Source: an uncultured Collinsella sp. (GTDB taxonomy: Bacteria > Actinomycetota > Coriobacteriia > Coriobacteriales > Coriobacteriaceae). From it: 58,250 bases of DNA. The notes under the pieces were generated by a model that was not told the DNA's origin, did not search any database, and worked only from the letters and a program-made list of their open reading frames with translations. Both the position numbers and the translations under genes were made by a program. Location: the NCBI GenBank assembly GCA_902479135.1, contig CABSNU010000011.1, forward strand, positions 1 to 58,250, read 5' to 3'. Positions 17,536 to 26,275 of this stretch are shown here, in pieces (the first letter of the stretch is position 1; every line of letters starts with the position of its first letter).

Positions 17536-19293
17536 ATGTTCGCCTCATTCCAAAAGAAGTATTTCCTATCCGATAAAGGCGTCGCCGGCGTAAAACGTGG
17601 CATTTTCTGGACCACGCTCACTAATCTCATTACCATGGCCGGCATGGGCTTTTTATTCCTGGTCATGGCCGGTTTTGTCGAACATCTCGCCATCGGCGCC
17701 GACCTGCCGGATGCCCTGCCGATTGTGGGCGGCCTCCTGGTCTTTTTTGTGTTGCTCTTTGCCTCTAACTGGCAGCAGTATTACTACACCTACTGCATCT
17801 TTTACGAGGAGTGCGGCAAGCAGCGTATGGAGATCGCCGAGCGCTTGCGCAAACTGCCGCTGTCGTTTTTTGGTCGTCGTGATCTGGCCGATTTAACCGA
17901 GACCATCATGGGTGACGTCCAGGCCATGGAGCACGCCTACAGCCACGTGCTGGGAGAGCTTTGGGGTGCCATCATCGCAAGCGCCATTGTGTTCGTGGCG
18001 TCGCTGTTCTTTTGCTGGCAGCTGGCGATCGCGGCGTTTTGGAGCGTTCCCGTGGCCTTTGCCGTGCTGTATCTAACACGCGGCCCCATGACTCCAGTGT
18101 TCGATCGCGTGCGTGCCGAGAAGGTCAAGGTTACCGAGGCGATCCAGGAGACGCTCGACTGCGTTCGCGAGATCCGTGCCACCAACCAGGAGGCCCATTA
18201 TCTTGAGGGACTCAACGCCGTGATCGATGCCGAGGAGCGCGAGACCACCAAGGGCGAGCTCGCTAACGGGCTTTTGGTCAACTCCGCCTTTGTCATCCTG
18301 CGTCTGGGCATTGCCACCACGTTGGTCACGGGTGCCGCGATGGTCGCCTCCGGCCAGGTCGACTTTTTGGTGATGTTTGCCTTCCTGCTTATGGTGAGCC
18401 GTATCTATGCACCCTTTGACCAGGCCCTTATGCTCGTGTCGGAGCTGTTTGCCGCAGAGTCATCGGCCAAGCGCATGCGCTCCATCATGGAAGAGCCTGT
18501 GGCGCGGGGCAGCGAGAAATTTGAGCCTGTGGGTCACGATGTGGTGTTCGATCACGTGGCATTTGGCTATGGTGCGGGCGAGGACGGCCGTGCCGGCGAG
18601 AAAGTTCTTACCGATGTGAGCTTTACCGCCAAGGAAGGCGAGGTCACGGCGCTGGTCGGTCCTTCGGGTTCCGGTAAGTCTACGGTGAGCCGCCTGGCCG
18701 CGCGCTTTTGGGATGCTACCGAAGGCACGGTCACCGTGGGTGGCGTTGATGTTGCGAGCGTCGATCCCGAGGTGCTGCTGCGCGATTACGCCATTGTGTT
18801 CCAAGACGTGCTGCTCTTTGACGACACGGTGATGGGAAACATCCGCCTCGGGCGTCGTGATGCCACCGATGAGGAAGTGCTTGCGGCTGCGCGTGCCGCC
18901 AACTGCGACGAGTTTGTGAGCCGCATGCCGCAGGGCTACGACACCATGATCGGCGAGAACGGCTCCAAGCTGTCCGGCGGTGAGCGCCAGCGCATCTCTA
19001 TCGCCCGCGCGCTGCTCAAAGATGCGCCCATCGTGCTGTTGGACGAGGCGACGGCGAGCTTGGATGTGGAGAACGAGACCGTGGTACAGCAGGCGCTCTC
19101 CCGTCTGCTTGCAGGTAAGACGGTTGTTGTTATTGCCCACCGCATGCGTACGGTGGAAAATGCCGACAAAATCGTCGTGCTCAAGGATGGTGTGGTTGCC
19201 GAGCAGGGCGCTCCGGCGCAGCTCAAGGCGGCAGGTGGAGAATTTGCCCGTATGGTCGCACTGCAAAAGGAAGCGGCTGCCTGGCAGCTATAG
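17536..19293 (+). CDS. ABC transporter, fused membrane and ATPase domains (half 2)
   Basis: A 585-residue partner of the preceding half-transporter. Membrane helices cover about 20-320. The ATPase carries Walker A GPSGSGKST (near 375), signature LSGGERQR (near 480) and Walker B IVLLDEATASLD (near 501), all canonical. The ATG lies directly after the upstream stop, so the two are co-translated. It ends with a strong palindrome 1-2 bp after the stop. Confidence 0.88.
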   Translation: MFASFQKKYFLSDKGVAGVKRGIFWTTLTNLITMAGMGFLFLVMAGFVEHLAIGADLPDALPIVGGLLVFFVLLFASNWQQYYYTYCIFYEECGKQRMEIAERLRKLPLSFFGRRDLADLTETIMGDVQAMEHAYSHVLGELWGAIIASAIVFVASLFFCWQLAIAAFWSVPVAFAVLYLTRGPMTPVFDRVRAEKVKVTEAIQETLDCVREIRATNQEAHYLEGLNAVIDAEERETTKGELANGLLVNSAFVILRLGIATTLVTGAAMVASGQVDFLVMFAFLLMVSRIYAPFDQALMLVSELFAAESSAKRMRSIMEEPVARGSEKFEPVGHDVVFDHVAFGYGAGEDGRAGEKVLTDVSFTAKEGEVTALVGPSGSGKSTVSRLAARFWDATEGTVTVGGVDVASVDPEVLLRDYAIVFQDVLLFDDTVMGNIRLGRRDATDEEVLAAARAANCDEFVSRMPQGYDTMIGENGSKLSGGERQRISIARALLKDAPIVLLDEATASLDVENETVVQQALSRLLAGKTVVVIAHRMRTVENADKIVVLKDGVVAEQGAPAQLKAAGGEFARMVALQKEAAAWQL

Positions 19294-19294
19294 G

Positions 19295-19327
19295 AATATG
19301 ACAAAGGGACAGTCCCTTTGTCATATT
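19295..19327. repeat. REP-like palindrome, GGGACAG core family; also terminator
   Basis: AATATGACAA and TTGTCATATT flank AGGGACAGTCCCT, giving a 33-bp near-perfect palindrome 1 bp after the ABC gene stop. Core and layout match the elements at 10423, 43355 and 50700. Confidence 0.7.
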
Positions 19328-19377
19328 GAGTCCATCCCCATAGTTTCCAAAAAGTTAGCCATTGTTGACCAAATAGT

Positions 19378-19383
19378 TATACT
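19378..19383 (+). promoter_or_regulatory. Candidate promoter of the metal-ATPase operon
   Basis: TATACT at 19378-19383 has TTAGCC 17 bases upstream. It lies 91 bp before the first gene. Confidence 0.35.
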
Positions 19384-19473
19384 AAACTGTTCTCAAAAGC
19401 GTGCTCGAGCAAACTAATGAACTCGGGTGCTAAGGCACCATGCCGCGCTTGTGCGGCAAAAGGGAGAAGCAAC

Positions 19474-19719
19474 ATGAAGAAGTCGACGTTTAACACCCTG
19501 CTTGTCGGTGGCGGTTTTCTGCTTGGTACGGCCGGCATCAAGCTGCTCACCAGCGCTCCGGTAAAGAATGCCTGCGTGCAGGGCATTGCGTGCGGTATGC
19601 GCGTTAAGAATTGCTACCAGGACATGGTCGAGCAGGCCAAGGCCAATGTCGATGACATGGTTGCCGAGGCTGCCTACATCACCCAGAGCGAGGCCGCTGC
19701 TGACGAGGCAGCCGAGTAA
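19474..19719 (+). CDS. Small membrane-anchored protein beside P1B-type ATPase (DUF6110/DUF1490-like)
   Basis: An 81-residue protein. The start at 19474 follows GGGAGAAG; the frame opens earlier but without a site. A single hydrophobic segment (TLLVGGGFLLGTAGIKLL) is followed by three cysteines (AC, AC, NC) in the 30 residues after it, and an acidic Ala/Glu tail. Small proteins of this type commonly sit before heavy-metal P-type ATPase genes, and here the ATPase gene starts 18 bp later. A role in metal delivery or ATPase stability is inference. Confidence 0.6.
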   Translation: MKKSTFNTLLVGGGFLLGTAGIKLLTSAPVKNACVQGIACGMRVKNCYQDMVEQAKANVDDMVAEAAYITQSEAAADEAAE

Positions 19720-19737
19720 CGCTCCCAGGCACAAACT

Positions 19738-21813
19738 ATGAGATTCTCGATTATCAGCGAGATCCCCGGCAGGACCCGTCTTCAATTGGCGGGTCCTGTG
19801 CCAGAGAGCGATCTCGATGCACTTCTTAAGCTTGGCGGCGACATCGATGGCGTGCACAAGGTGCGCGTGTATGGCCGCATTGGCCAGATGGCGCTGGAGT
19901 ACGACGAGCCGCGTCGCGCGAGCGTGCTCGATGCCTTGGGCGCGCTCGATGCTCAAGCTATCGCCGATGCCAAGTCGGGCTACGTGATGCAACTCGAGCC
20001 GCGCAAGCACAAGCTCGTCATGGATCTTGCCACACTTATCGGCGCCCACTACGCGCGCCGCTGGTTCCTGCCTACGCCGCTGCGTGCGGTGTTTGTCGTG
20101 GCCGGTTACATGGCATTTTTGCGCGCTGCCCTTCATGAGCTGGCACAGCCGCGCCTGACCGTTCCTGTGCTCGACGCTTCGGCCATCGGCATTTCGTTCG
20201 TCAAGCGTGATGTCGACACCGCGGGCCAGACAATGTTCTTGCTCAACGTGGGCGAGCTGCTCGAGGACTACACTCGTGCCATGAGCGAAAACGAGCTCAT
20301 CAACTCGCTGCTCGATGTGCCCGACAAGGCGCAAAAGGTTGTCGGCGACACCGAGGTAAGCGTTGCCGCGACCGAGCTCGAGCCCGGCGATTTGGTCGCC
20401 GTGCGCACTGGCATGTCCATTTGCATCGACGGTGTTGTCGAGCAGGGGAGCGCTATGGTCAACCAGGCGACCCTGACCGGCGAGCCGCTGGCCGTCGAGC
20501 GCAGCGTGGGCGACGATGTGTTCGCCGGTACCGTCGTGGAAGACGGCAGCATCTTGGTGCGCGTGCGCGCCAACACGGCGCAGACCAAGCTCCGCTCGAT
20601 CGTCTCGCTCGTGCAGACGGCCGATTCGCTCAAGTCCGAGGGCCAGTCGCACATGGAAGACCTCGCCAACAAGATCGTCCCGTGGAACTTCCTGCTCGCG
20701 GGCCTGGTTGCGCTTACCACCCGCAGCCTCATCAAGACCTCGGCGGCACTGATGGTCGACTACTCGTGCGCACTCAAGCTCACGGGTTCCGTCGCCGTCA
20801 TGACTGCCATGAGCGATGCTGCCAAGATGGGTGTTATGGTCAAGGGCGCCAAGTACTTTGAGTCGTTTGCCAAGGCCGACACCATTGTGTTTGATAAGAC
20901 CGGCACGCTTACCGAGGCGCAGCCGCGTCTTGCCTGCGTGCTCACCACCGATGGTTGGAGCGAGGACGAGATTCTGCGCCTTTCCGCTTGCTTGGAGGAG
21001 CATTTTCCGCATCCGGTGGCGCGTGCCGTGGTCAACGCCGCCCGCGAGCGCGGGCTCGAGCACCGCGAGCGCCATGCCGCCGTCGAGTACATCGTGGCGC
21101 ACGGCATCGCTTCGTCCATCGAAGGGCGTCGCGCGATTATCGGCTCGGCACACTTTGTGTTTGAGGACGAGAGCGCGCAGCTCGAGGCCGACATTAAGGA
21201 GCAAATCGAGTCCCAGATGCAGGGCCTGTCGCCGCTGTATCTGGCGGTCGATGGAAAGGTCGTCGGCGTGCTCGGCATCGAGGATCCGCTCAAGCCCGGG
21301 GTCCGTGAGGCCATCGCCGACTTGCATGCGCTGGGCGTCAAGCATGTCGTTATGCTTACGGGCGACTCCGAGCGCACGGCCGAGCGCATTGCTCGCGAGG
21401 CAGGTATCGACGAGTTTAAGGCCGAGCTACTGCCTGAGGACAAGTACGCGTATGTGGAGCGCATTAAGGGCGAGGGACGCCACGTTGCCATGGTGGGCGA
21501 CGGTGTCAACGATTCGCCGGCGCTCGGTTTGGCCGACGTGGGCTTGGCGATGGGTGGCGGAAGCGACATCGCCAAGGAGGTCGCCGACATCATCTTGACC
21601 GACACGGATCTCGCCGCGATCGTGCGCCTGCGCCGTATGAGCCAGGGTCTCATCGACCGTCTGACGAGCTCCTATTCTAAGGTGATGCTCACCAACTCAG
21701 CGCTCTTGGCACTGGGCATTACCGGCGCGATTACCCCGCAGGCGTCGTCGCTGCTGCACAACGGCTCGACGATTGCCTACAGTCTGAGCAACGCGAAGGC
21801 TTACCTGCGTTAG
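19738..21813 (+). CDS. P1B-type metal-transporting ATPase
   Basis: A 691-residue pump. The first 75 residues resemble a metal-binding HMA-like domain without CxxC. The actuator motif is TGEP (near 249), the phosphorylated Asp386 lies in DKTGTLTE, the nucleotide-binding His-Pro is at 425-426 (HFPHP), and the hinge is GDGVNDSPAL. The membrane metal site, usually CPC, SPC or similar, reads DYSCALK (Cys344), with Ser in place of Pro. This places it near the divergent Mn/Fe/Zn exporters, but the ion cannot be read from sequence. It follows the small membrane protein gene and ends at a strong terminator. Confidence 0.85.
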   Translation: MRFSIISEIPGRTRLQLAGPVPESDLDALLKLGGDIDGVHKVRVYGRIGQMALEYDEPRRASVLDALGALDAQAIADAKSGYVMQLEPRKHKLVMDLATLIGAHYARRWFLPTPLRAVFVVAGYMAFLRAALHELAQPRLTVPVLDASAIGISFVKRDVDTAGQTMFLLNVGELLEDYTRAMSENELINSLLDVPDKAQKVVGDTEVSVAATELEPGDLVAVRTGMSICIDGVVEQGSAMVNQATLTGEPLAVERSVGDDVFAGTVVEDGSILVRVRANTAQTKLRSIVSLVQTADSLKSEGQSHMEDLANKIVPWNFLLAGLVALTTRSLIKTSAALMVDYSCALKLTGSVAVMTAMSDAAKMGVMVKGAKYFESFAKADTIVFDKTGTLTEAQPRLACVLTTDGWSEDEILRLSACLEEHFPHPVARAVVNAARERGLEHRERHAAVEYIVAHGIASSIEGRRAIIGSAHFVFEDESAQLEADIKEQIESQMQGLSPLYLAVDGKVVGVLGIEDPLKPGVREAIADLHALGVKHVVMLTGDSERTAERIAREAGIDEFKAELLPEDKYAYVERIKGEGRHVAMVGDGVNDSPALGLADVGLAMGGGSDIAKEVADIILTDTDLAAIVRLRRMSQGLIDRLTSSYSKVMLTNSALLALGITGAITPQASSLLHNGSTIAYSLSNAKAYLR

Positions 21814-21838
21814 CAGATGTGTTCGCCCACGTTATCTG

Positions 21839-21883
21839 GCCTGCGCCCAGACGGCATCGGTGCCGTCTGGGCGCAGGCCTTTT
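21839..21883 (+). terminator. Strong terminator after the P-type ATPase gene
   Basis: A perfect 19-bp stem (21839-21857 with 21861-21879) with a 3-base loop is followed by TTTT. Confidence 0.9.
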
Positions 21884-21887
21884 GCAT

Positions 21888-21935
21888 TTGAACATTCACT
21901 AGCTTCTCTATATAGTGATGCTAGCAATGCTAGCA
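21888..21935 (+). promoter_or_regulatory. Promoter and operator of the toxin-antitoxin pair
   Basis: TTGAAC (21888-21893) and TATAGT (21911-21916) are 17 bases apart. Two copies of the palindrome TGCTAGCA follow at 21919-21926 and 21928-21935, covering the likely transcription start. This fits autoregulation by the antitoxin. It rules out the in-frame ATG at 21915 as a start. Confidence 0.75.
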
Positions 21936-21956
21936 ATTGAAGGGAGCGGGATCGAC

Positions 21957-22310
21957 GTGGGTGCTGTTAGCGGCATGGCGCAGGTGAACGTTCGCGTAGA
22001 TCGCCAGGTCAAGAACCGTGCCGAGGAGGTGCTGCGGCTTTCGGGTGGGTCACTGCCCGAGCTCATCAAAAAGGTGGTGGCTAAGGTCGCGCAGGGTGGC
22101 GGGCAGTGCGAGGAAGTGCTTGCGGCCGTCGACGACCGGCAGCAGACCGTCGCGCCCGATGCACCGTTCGCCGCATCATGGGCGGTGGCGGATCAGCTTT
22201 ACGCGGACCTGGGTATCGCTGCGTCGCCCGTATCCGACGATCGCGATTGGGACGCAATCTATTCCGACGCCATGGACGAGCGCTATCGCCAAAAGGGGAT
22301 GATCCTGTGA
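21957..22310 (+). CDS. RelB/DinJ-type antitoxin
   Basis: A 117-residue protein starting at GTG 21957, nine bases after GAAGGGAGCGG; ATG 21975 is an alternative. The ribbon-helix-helix part (MAQVNVRVDRQVKNRAEEVLR, then SLPELIKKVV) is typical of RelB/DinJ, which bind operator DNA as dimers. The C-terminal half, rich in Asp and Ala, should wrap the toxin. Its last four bases overlap the toxin start (GTGA). The partner is a PIN protein rather than RelE/YafQ. Confidence 0.75.
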   Translation: MGAVSGMAQVNVRVDRQVKNRAEEVLRLSGGSLPELIKKVVAKVAQGGGQCEEVLAAVDDRQQTVAPDAPFAASWAVADQLYADLGIAASPVSDDRDWDAIYSDAMDERYRQKGMIL

Positions 22311-22822
22311 GCGGGGCTCCCCTCAAAATAATGGTGGACGCCAACGTATGGGTTGATTCGTTTTGCGTCGAACATGCCGAGTCGCTTGCCGCGCGTGCGT
22401 TTATTGGGCGGGCGACGGAGACGGGGGCGTTGCTGTTCTTTCCGGTGCATATCGCTAAGGACGTGCTGTACGTTGTCCAACACGAGCTGAAGCGTAGCGT
22501 TCTTGCCAGCGGGGGAGCGCTCGACGAGGCGTCTGCCCGTGCAATTGGCGATGCGGCGTTGGCGTTTGTTCGGAACATGACCGAAAACGCCACGGCCGTG
22601 GGTGCAGATGCGTCGGACCTTTGGTTGGCCGACAAATACGTAGCGCTCCATCGCGATTACGAGGACAACTTGGTGCTCGCCGCGTGCAAGCGCGCGCAGG
22701 TCGATTACTTGGTGACCAACGATCGCAAGCTGCTCGAACATGCCGATCTTGCAGCAAAGACCCCGCGCCAAATGATGCCGATTCTGGCTTTGACCGAACG
22801 CGGCGGCGCGGCTATCGGTTGA
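22307..22822 (+). CDS. PIN-domain toxin (putative ribonuclease)
   Basis: A 171-residue protein with PIN layout: Asp11 in MVDANVWVD, a helical middle, Asp in YEDNLVLAACKRA, and Asp in YLVTNDRKLLEHA. These acidic residues bind metal and cut RNA in VapC-like toxins. The GTG start at 22307 overlaps the antitoxin stop by four bases. An open frame continues upstream to 22106 but only as the antitoxin's shadow. Target RNA is unknown. Confidence 0.75.
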   Translation: MSGAPLKIMVDANVWVDSFCVEHAESLAARAFIGRATETGALLFFPVHIAKDVLYVVQHELKRSVLASGGALDEASARAIGDAALAFVRNMTENATAVGADASDLWLADKYVALHRDYEDNLVLAACKRAQVDYLVTNDRKLLEHADLAAKTPRQMMPILALTERGGAAIG

Positions 22823-22880
22823 CGCGAACTGTTTGCGGGCCTCTTGGACGACGATGCGCCAAGGGGCCCGCGTCTGCTAT

Positions 22881-23315
22881 TTACAAAAGCTCGGCCTTAA
22901 TGGCGGGACTTTCTGCGAGCTGCTCGGCTGCCTTTTCTTCGGAGCTGTCGAGCGCGGCTAAGCTGCGGTAGACCCACTCGTTGACCTGGGTGTTCTTGAC
23001 GCCTGCGGTCTGCATAAGGGCGCCTACCTCGCGGATTGCTGCGAGCAGATCGGCCTTGGGACCCGCGAGCTCGACCTCGATGCCGTGGTAGGCGGCCACG
23101 CCGCGGTTCTCACTCACGTGGTCGATAAAGCCCTCGACGGTCTCAAGCTGCTGGGCGAGAGCTGCATCATCGTCAGCGTCCAGCGCGACGAGTGCGTTCG
23201 ATACCGTGAGGGCAGGATGTCCGCAGGGGACAAAGCCTTCGATGACATCCATAGCTTCGGTAATGGTTGAGCCCAGGCCTGCGAGGGCATTGACGAGTTG
23301 CTGCTTGGTATCCAT
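22881..23315 (-). CDS. Conserved-looking hypothetical protein, 144 residues
   Basis: The ATG follows GAAAGGA. The protein is soluble, acidic and mostly helical, with an N-terminal block ALAGLGSTITEAMDVIEGFVPCGHPAL and no membrane segment. Codon use matches its neighbours. I do not recognise the family. It is convergent with the toxin gene and divergent from ssrA. Confidence 0.6.
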   Translation of the reverse strand: MDTKQQLVNALAGLGSTITEAMDVIEGFVPCGHPALTVSNALVALDADDDAALAQQLETVEGFIDHVSENRGVAAYHGIEVELAGPKADLLAAIREVGALMQTAGVKNTQVNEWVYRSLAALDSSEEKAAEQLAESPAIKAELL

Positions 23316-23552
23316 AACGGTCCTTTCGACGGGTCAATTCTGCTTGGCGAAAATATACGTGACGCGATCGGTAGCAAAAGTGCGAAGTGCGGCGCACATT
23401 GGGGTCTTCACAGCTCGTGCATAGAACAGCTGTCCGCTTTCGGAACGTGGTAAGATAACACTCCACAAGCGGGGCTTGCCCCGCATGTTCCTTGAAAAGT
23501 CGACGGGTGTTGGGTGCTCGTACCCAATGCCATCCAGACTTTCCCGACATTC

Positions 23553-23916
23553 GGGGGCGACTGGTTTCGACACGATAGCTCTGAGAGAGGAAGCAAGCCG
23601 AGGTCTCCTCGCCTCGTTAAACAGGGGTACCGTCAAATTGAATTGACAACAACTCTTCTTTTGAGCCTATGGCTCTCGCTGCTTAATTTATAGCGGCGCG
23701 TCAACCCGGTGATTTCCCCGACACCGGCGCGACGTCATTTTAGGGGAATGCTCCTGCGCACGTAATCGGTATGGCGCGGGCTAAGACCGAACCGGTTGGG
23801 ATGCCGCGAGCGTGTCGCTGCGCGCAAAGCGTCCGAGACTAAACCAGCGACTGAGCTTGGAGATGCCAATCAGGGGGCTTTCGTGGACCGGAGTTCGATT
23901 CTCCGCGCCTCCACCA
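23553..23916 (+). ncRNA. ssrA: Transfer-messenger RNA
   Basis: The 5' end GGGGGCGACTGGTTTCGAC and 3' end GGAGTTCGATTCTCCGCGCCTCCACCA region (positions 23890-23916) pair in a 7-bp acceptor stem, and CCA is encoded. The RNA rescues stalled ribosomes and tags the unfinished protein. The tag frame can be read from 23645 as DNNSSFEPMALAA, stop at 23684-23686; the exact resume codon is uncertain (ATT at 23642 could precede). Length, 364 bases, is normal. Confidence 0.95.
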
Positions 23917-23926
23917 TACGTAACAG

Positions 23927-23958
23927 GCAGGTAGATACTTATATCTACCTGCTTTTTT
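23927..23958 (+). terminator. Terminator of ssrA
   Basis: GCAGGTAGAT pairs with ATCTACCTGC and is followed by six T. Confidence 0.9.
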
Positions 23959-23971
23959 ATTTCCAGTTCGT

Positions 23972-24201
23972 ACCGCGGAGAATCGAACTCTATGCAGGGC
24001 GCGAGCGTTAAGCAAACGCGAAGCGTTTGTAGCGAGTGGGCGAGGACGCCGGCAGGCGGCCGAAGCCGGTGCGTGTTCGCGAAGCGAACACGCGGATTCT
24101 CCGCGCAAAGCTTCAACCCTATATAGATGCGATGTTTATCGAATCTCAGCCGGCCATGCCCCACATCGACGTCATCCCCAAACCGCGGAGAATCGAACTC
24201 T
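23972..24201 (-). repeat. Two inverted copies of the tmRNA T-arm end (att-like scars)
   Basis: The 20-mer ACCGCGGAGAATCGAACTCT occurs at 23972-23991 and 24182-24201. Seventeen of these bases are the exact reverse complement of the ssrA 3' end (23891-23907). The 190 bp between hold two short hairpins (GCAAACGC-GAA-GCGTTTGT type and GTGTTCGC-GAA-GCGAACAC) and a third piece, GATTCTCCGCG at 24092-24102, in ssrA orientation. ssrA is a classic island integration site, so these look like remnants of attachment sites. No integrase is in the window, and 23917-24274 has no other gene. Confidence 0.6.
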
Positions 24202-24274
24202 GCTCCAAAACCCATGCGCCCTCCATCCCAAAACTGGGTAGAAGAAGGCCAAGACGCAATCGCAGGAGGTCGAT

Positions 24275-25153
24275 ATGACTGCAGAAGATAAGGCAAAGAA
24301 CGCCGGCAAGGTCGCGCTCGTCCTGGAGGGCGGCAGCTTCCGCGGGCAGTTTACCGCCGGCGTGCTCGACGTCCTCATGGAGGCCGGTGTCGAAATTCCG
24401 GCGGTGTACGGCGTCTCGGCCGGTGCGCTCAACGGCGTCAACTACAAGTCGCACCAGATCGGCCGCACCAACCGAGTCAATTTGACCTTCTGCAACGACA
24501 GCCGCTACATGGGCGCCGCGTCGTTTGCGTCCACGGGTTCCATCGTGGGTTACGACTTTATCTTCAACGACGTCCAGGACCGCTTGGATCCTTTTGATAA
24601 CGAGACGTTCGACGCGAGCCCTATCGAGATGTACGCCGTCGCGACGGACATGCTGTTTGGAACCGCTGCCTACCTGCCGGTCAAAAGCGCCGTGCTCGAC
24701 CTCGACGCCGTGCGCGCCTCGACGTCGCTGCCGCTGGTGACGCCGCCGGTCGAGATTGACGGGCACAAATACGTCGACGGCGGCGTGGCCGATTCGGTTC
24801 CTATCGAGCATGTGCTCGAGGAGGCCGGCTTCGACCGTGCGGTCGTCATCGTCACCCAGGACCGTTCGTATGAGAAAAAGCCCTACGAGTTTTTGCCGGC
24901 GGCGCGTGCGCGCTATGCCGACTACCCCTATCTGCTCGAGGCTATCGAGACGCGCCACGACCGTTACAACATCCAGCGCATGCACCTGTGGAAGTATGAG
25001 CGCGAGGGCCGTGCGTTGGTCGCCGCTCCGCAAAAGCCGGTCGAGGTCGGCCATGTCGAGCACGATCCGGCAAAGCTTTTGGACCTGTATATCCAGGGCC
25101 GTCAGGAGGCAAAGCGCTTGCTGGGAGATATCGAGACATTTGTCGAGCGCTAG
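24275..25153 (+). CDS. Patatin-like phospholipase
   Basis: A 292-residue protein of the bacterial patatin family. It has the oxyanion-hole block LEGGSFRGQFTAGVLD (near 13), the nucleophile elbow GVSAG (Ser near 50) and the catalytic Asp in DGGVADSVPI (near 170). These enzymes hydrolyse acyl esters of phospholipids with a Ser-Asp dyad. No signal peptide is present, so it is likely cytoplasmic. The ATG follows a GGAGG site. It stands alone between ssrA and the ribosomal protein operon. Confidence 0.85.
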   Translation: MTAEDKAKNAGKVALVLEGGSFRGQFTAGVLDVLMEAGVEIPAVYGVSAGALNGVNYKSHQIGRTNRVNLTFCNDSRYMGAASFASTGSIVGYDFIFNDVQDRLDPFDNETFDASPIEMYAVATDMLFGTAAYLPVKSAVLDLDAVRASTSLPLVTPPVEIDGHKYVDGGVADSVPIEHVLEEAGFDRAVVIVTQDRSYEKKPYEFLPAARARYADYPYLLEAIETRHDRYNIQRMHLWKYEREGRALVAAPQKPVEVGHVEHDPAKLLDLYIQGRQEAKRLLGDIETFVER

Positions 25154-25216
25154 CGCTGCAACGTCACGGCTCATGGATGACATGTGCAGAAACTCTGGTC
25201 GGAGCCAAAATACCTG

Positions 25217-25244
25217 TTGACTCGTACGGCGAGCGGGGTAATAT
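25217..25244 (+). promoter_or_regulatory. Promoter of rplM-rpsI
   Basis: TTGACT (25217-25222) and TAATAT (25239-25244) are 16 bases apart. It lies about 65 bp before the rplM start. Confidence 0.75.
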
Positions 25245-25250
25245 GGACGG

Positions 25251-25282
25251 GTTACTTGCAGAGCCCCGTGAATCTCTGTAAC
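25251..25282 (+). promoter_or_regulatory. Leader hairpin of rplM
   Basis: GTTAC and CAGAG pair with CTCTG and TAAC in the untranslated leader, starting at about the predicted transcription start. It could be the binding site through which L13 controls its own operon; this is inference from other bacteria. Confidence 0.4.
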
Positions 25283-25310
25283 AACACGTACTGTACATGG
25301 AGGAGTCTAA

Positions 25311-25754
25311 GTGATTTCGAAATCGACTCACTACGCCAAGCAGGGCGAGGTCCAGCGCAACTGGGTTCTCGTCGACGCCGATGGTGCTGTCCTGGGCCGT
25401 CTTGCCACCCAGATCGCAATGATCCTGCGCGGTAAGAACAAGCCCCAGTTCACGCCCAACAGCGACTGCGGCGACTTCGTTGTCGTCATCAACGCCGATA
25501 AGGTCCAGCTTACCGGTAACAAGGCCGACACGAAGACCTATTATCGCCACAGCGGCTACAACGGCGGCCTCAAGGCTGAGAGCTTCCGCCAGGCTATGGA
25601 GAAGCACCCGGAGAAGGTCATCGAGCGCGCCGTTCGCGGTATGCTGCCCAAGACCACCCTCGGCCGTGCCCAGATGACCAAGCTTAAGGTCTACGCTGGT
25701 GCCGAGCATCCGCACGCTGCCCAGAACCCCACGAAGATTGAGCTGGAGGCTTAA
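25311..25754 (+). CDS. rplM: 50S ribosomal protein L13
   Basis: A 147-residue L13 with the standard blocks WVLVDADGAVLGRLAT, AMEKHPEKVIERAVRGMLPK and KVYAGAEHPHAAQNP. The start is GTG after GGAGGAG. It binds 23S rRNA early in 50S assembly. It is co-transcribed with rpsI, two bases downstream. Confidence 0.96.
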   Translation: MISKSTHYAKQGEVQRNWVLVDADGAVLGRLATQIAMILRGKNKPQFTPNSDCGDFVVVINADKVQLTGNKADTKTYYRHSGYNGGLKAESFRQAMEKHPEKVIERAVRGMLPKTTLGRAQMTKLKVYAGAEHPHAAQNPTKIELEA

Positions 25755-25756
25755 AG

Positions 25757-26152
<396 letters not shown>

Positions 26153-26182
26153 GGTTTTATCTCCTTTCGAGATACAATGTAC

Positions 26183-26226
26183 AAGCGGGGCCTGCCGATT
26201 CCTCGGCGGGTCCCGCTTTTCTTTTT
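26183..26226 (+). terminator. Terminator of rplM-rpsI
   Basis: AAGCGGG..CTGCCG pairs with CGGCGGG..CCCGCTT, followed by ttctttttc. Confidence 0.85.
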
Positions 26227-26275
26227 CGACTAGGGTGGGCGGTTGCATATCGCCTGCTAGGGAAGGAGCGATCCT

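Noticed and set aside
19414..21345. 643-residue open frame on the minus strand
   Set aside because: Antisense to the P-type ATPase gene and its small partner; no motif.
22106..22822. Longer form of the PIN protein starting at 22106
   Set aside because: The additional 67 residues are the antitoxin gene read in another frame; GTG 22307 with the GTGA overlap is the better start.
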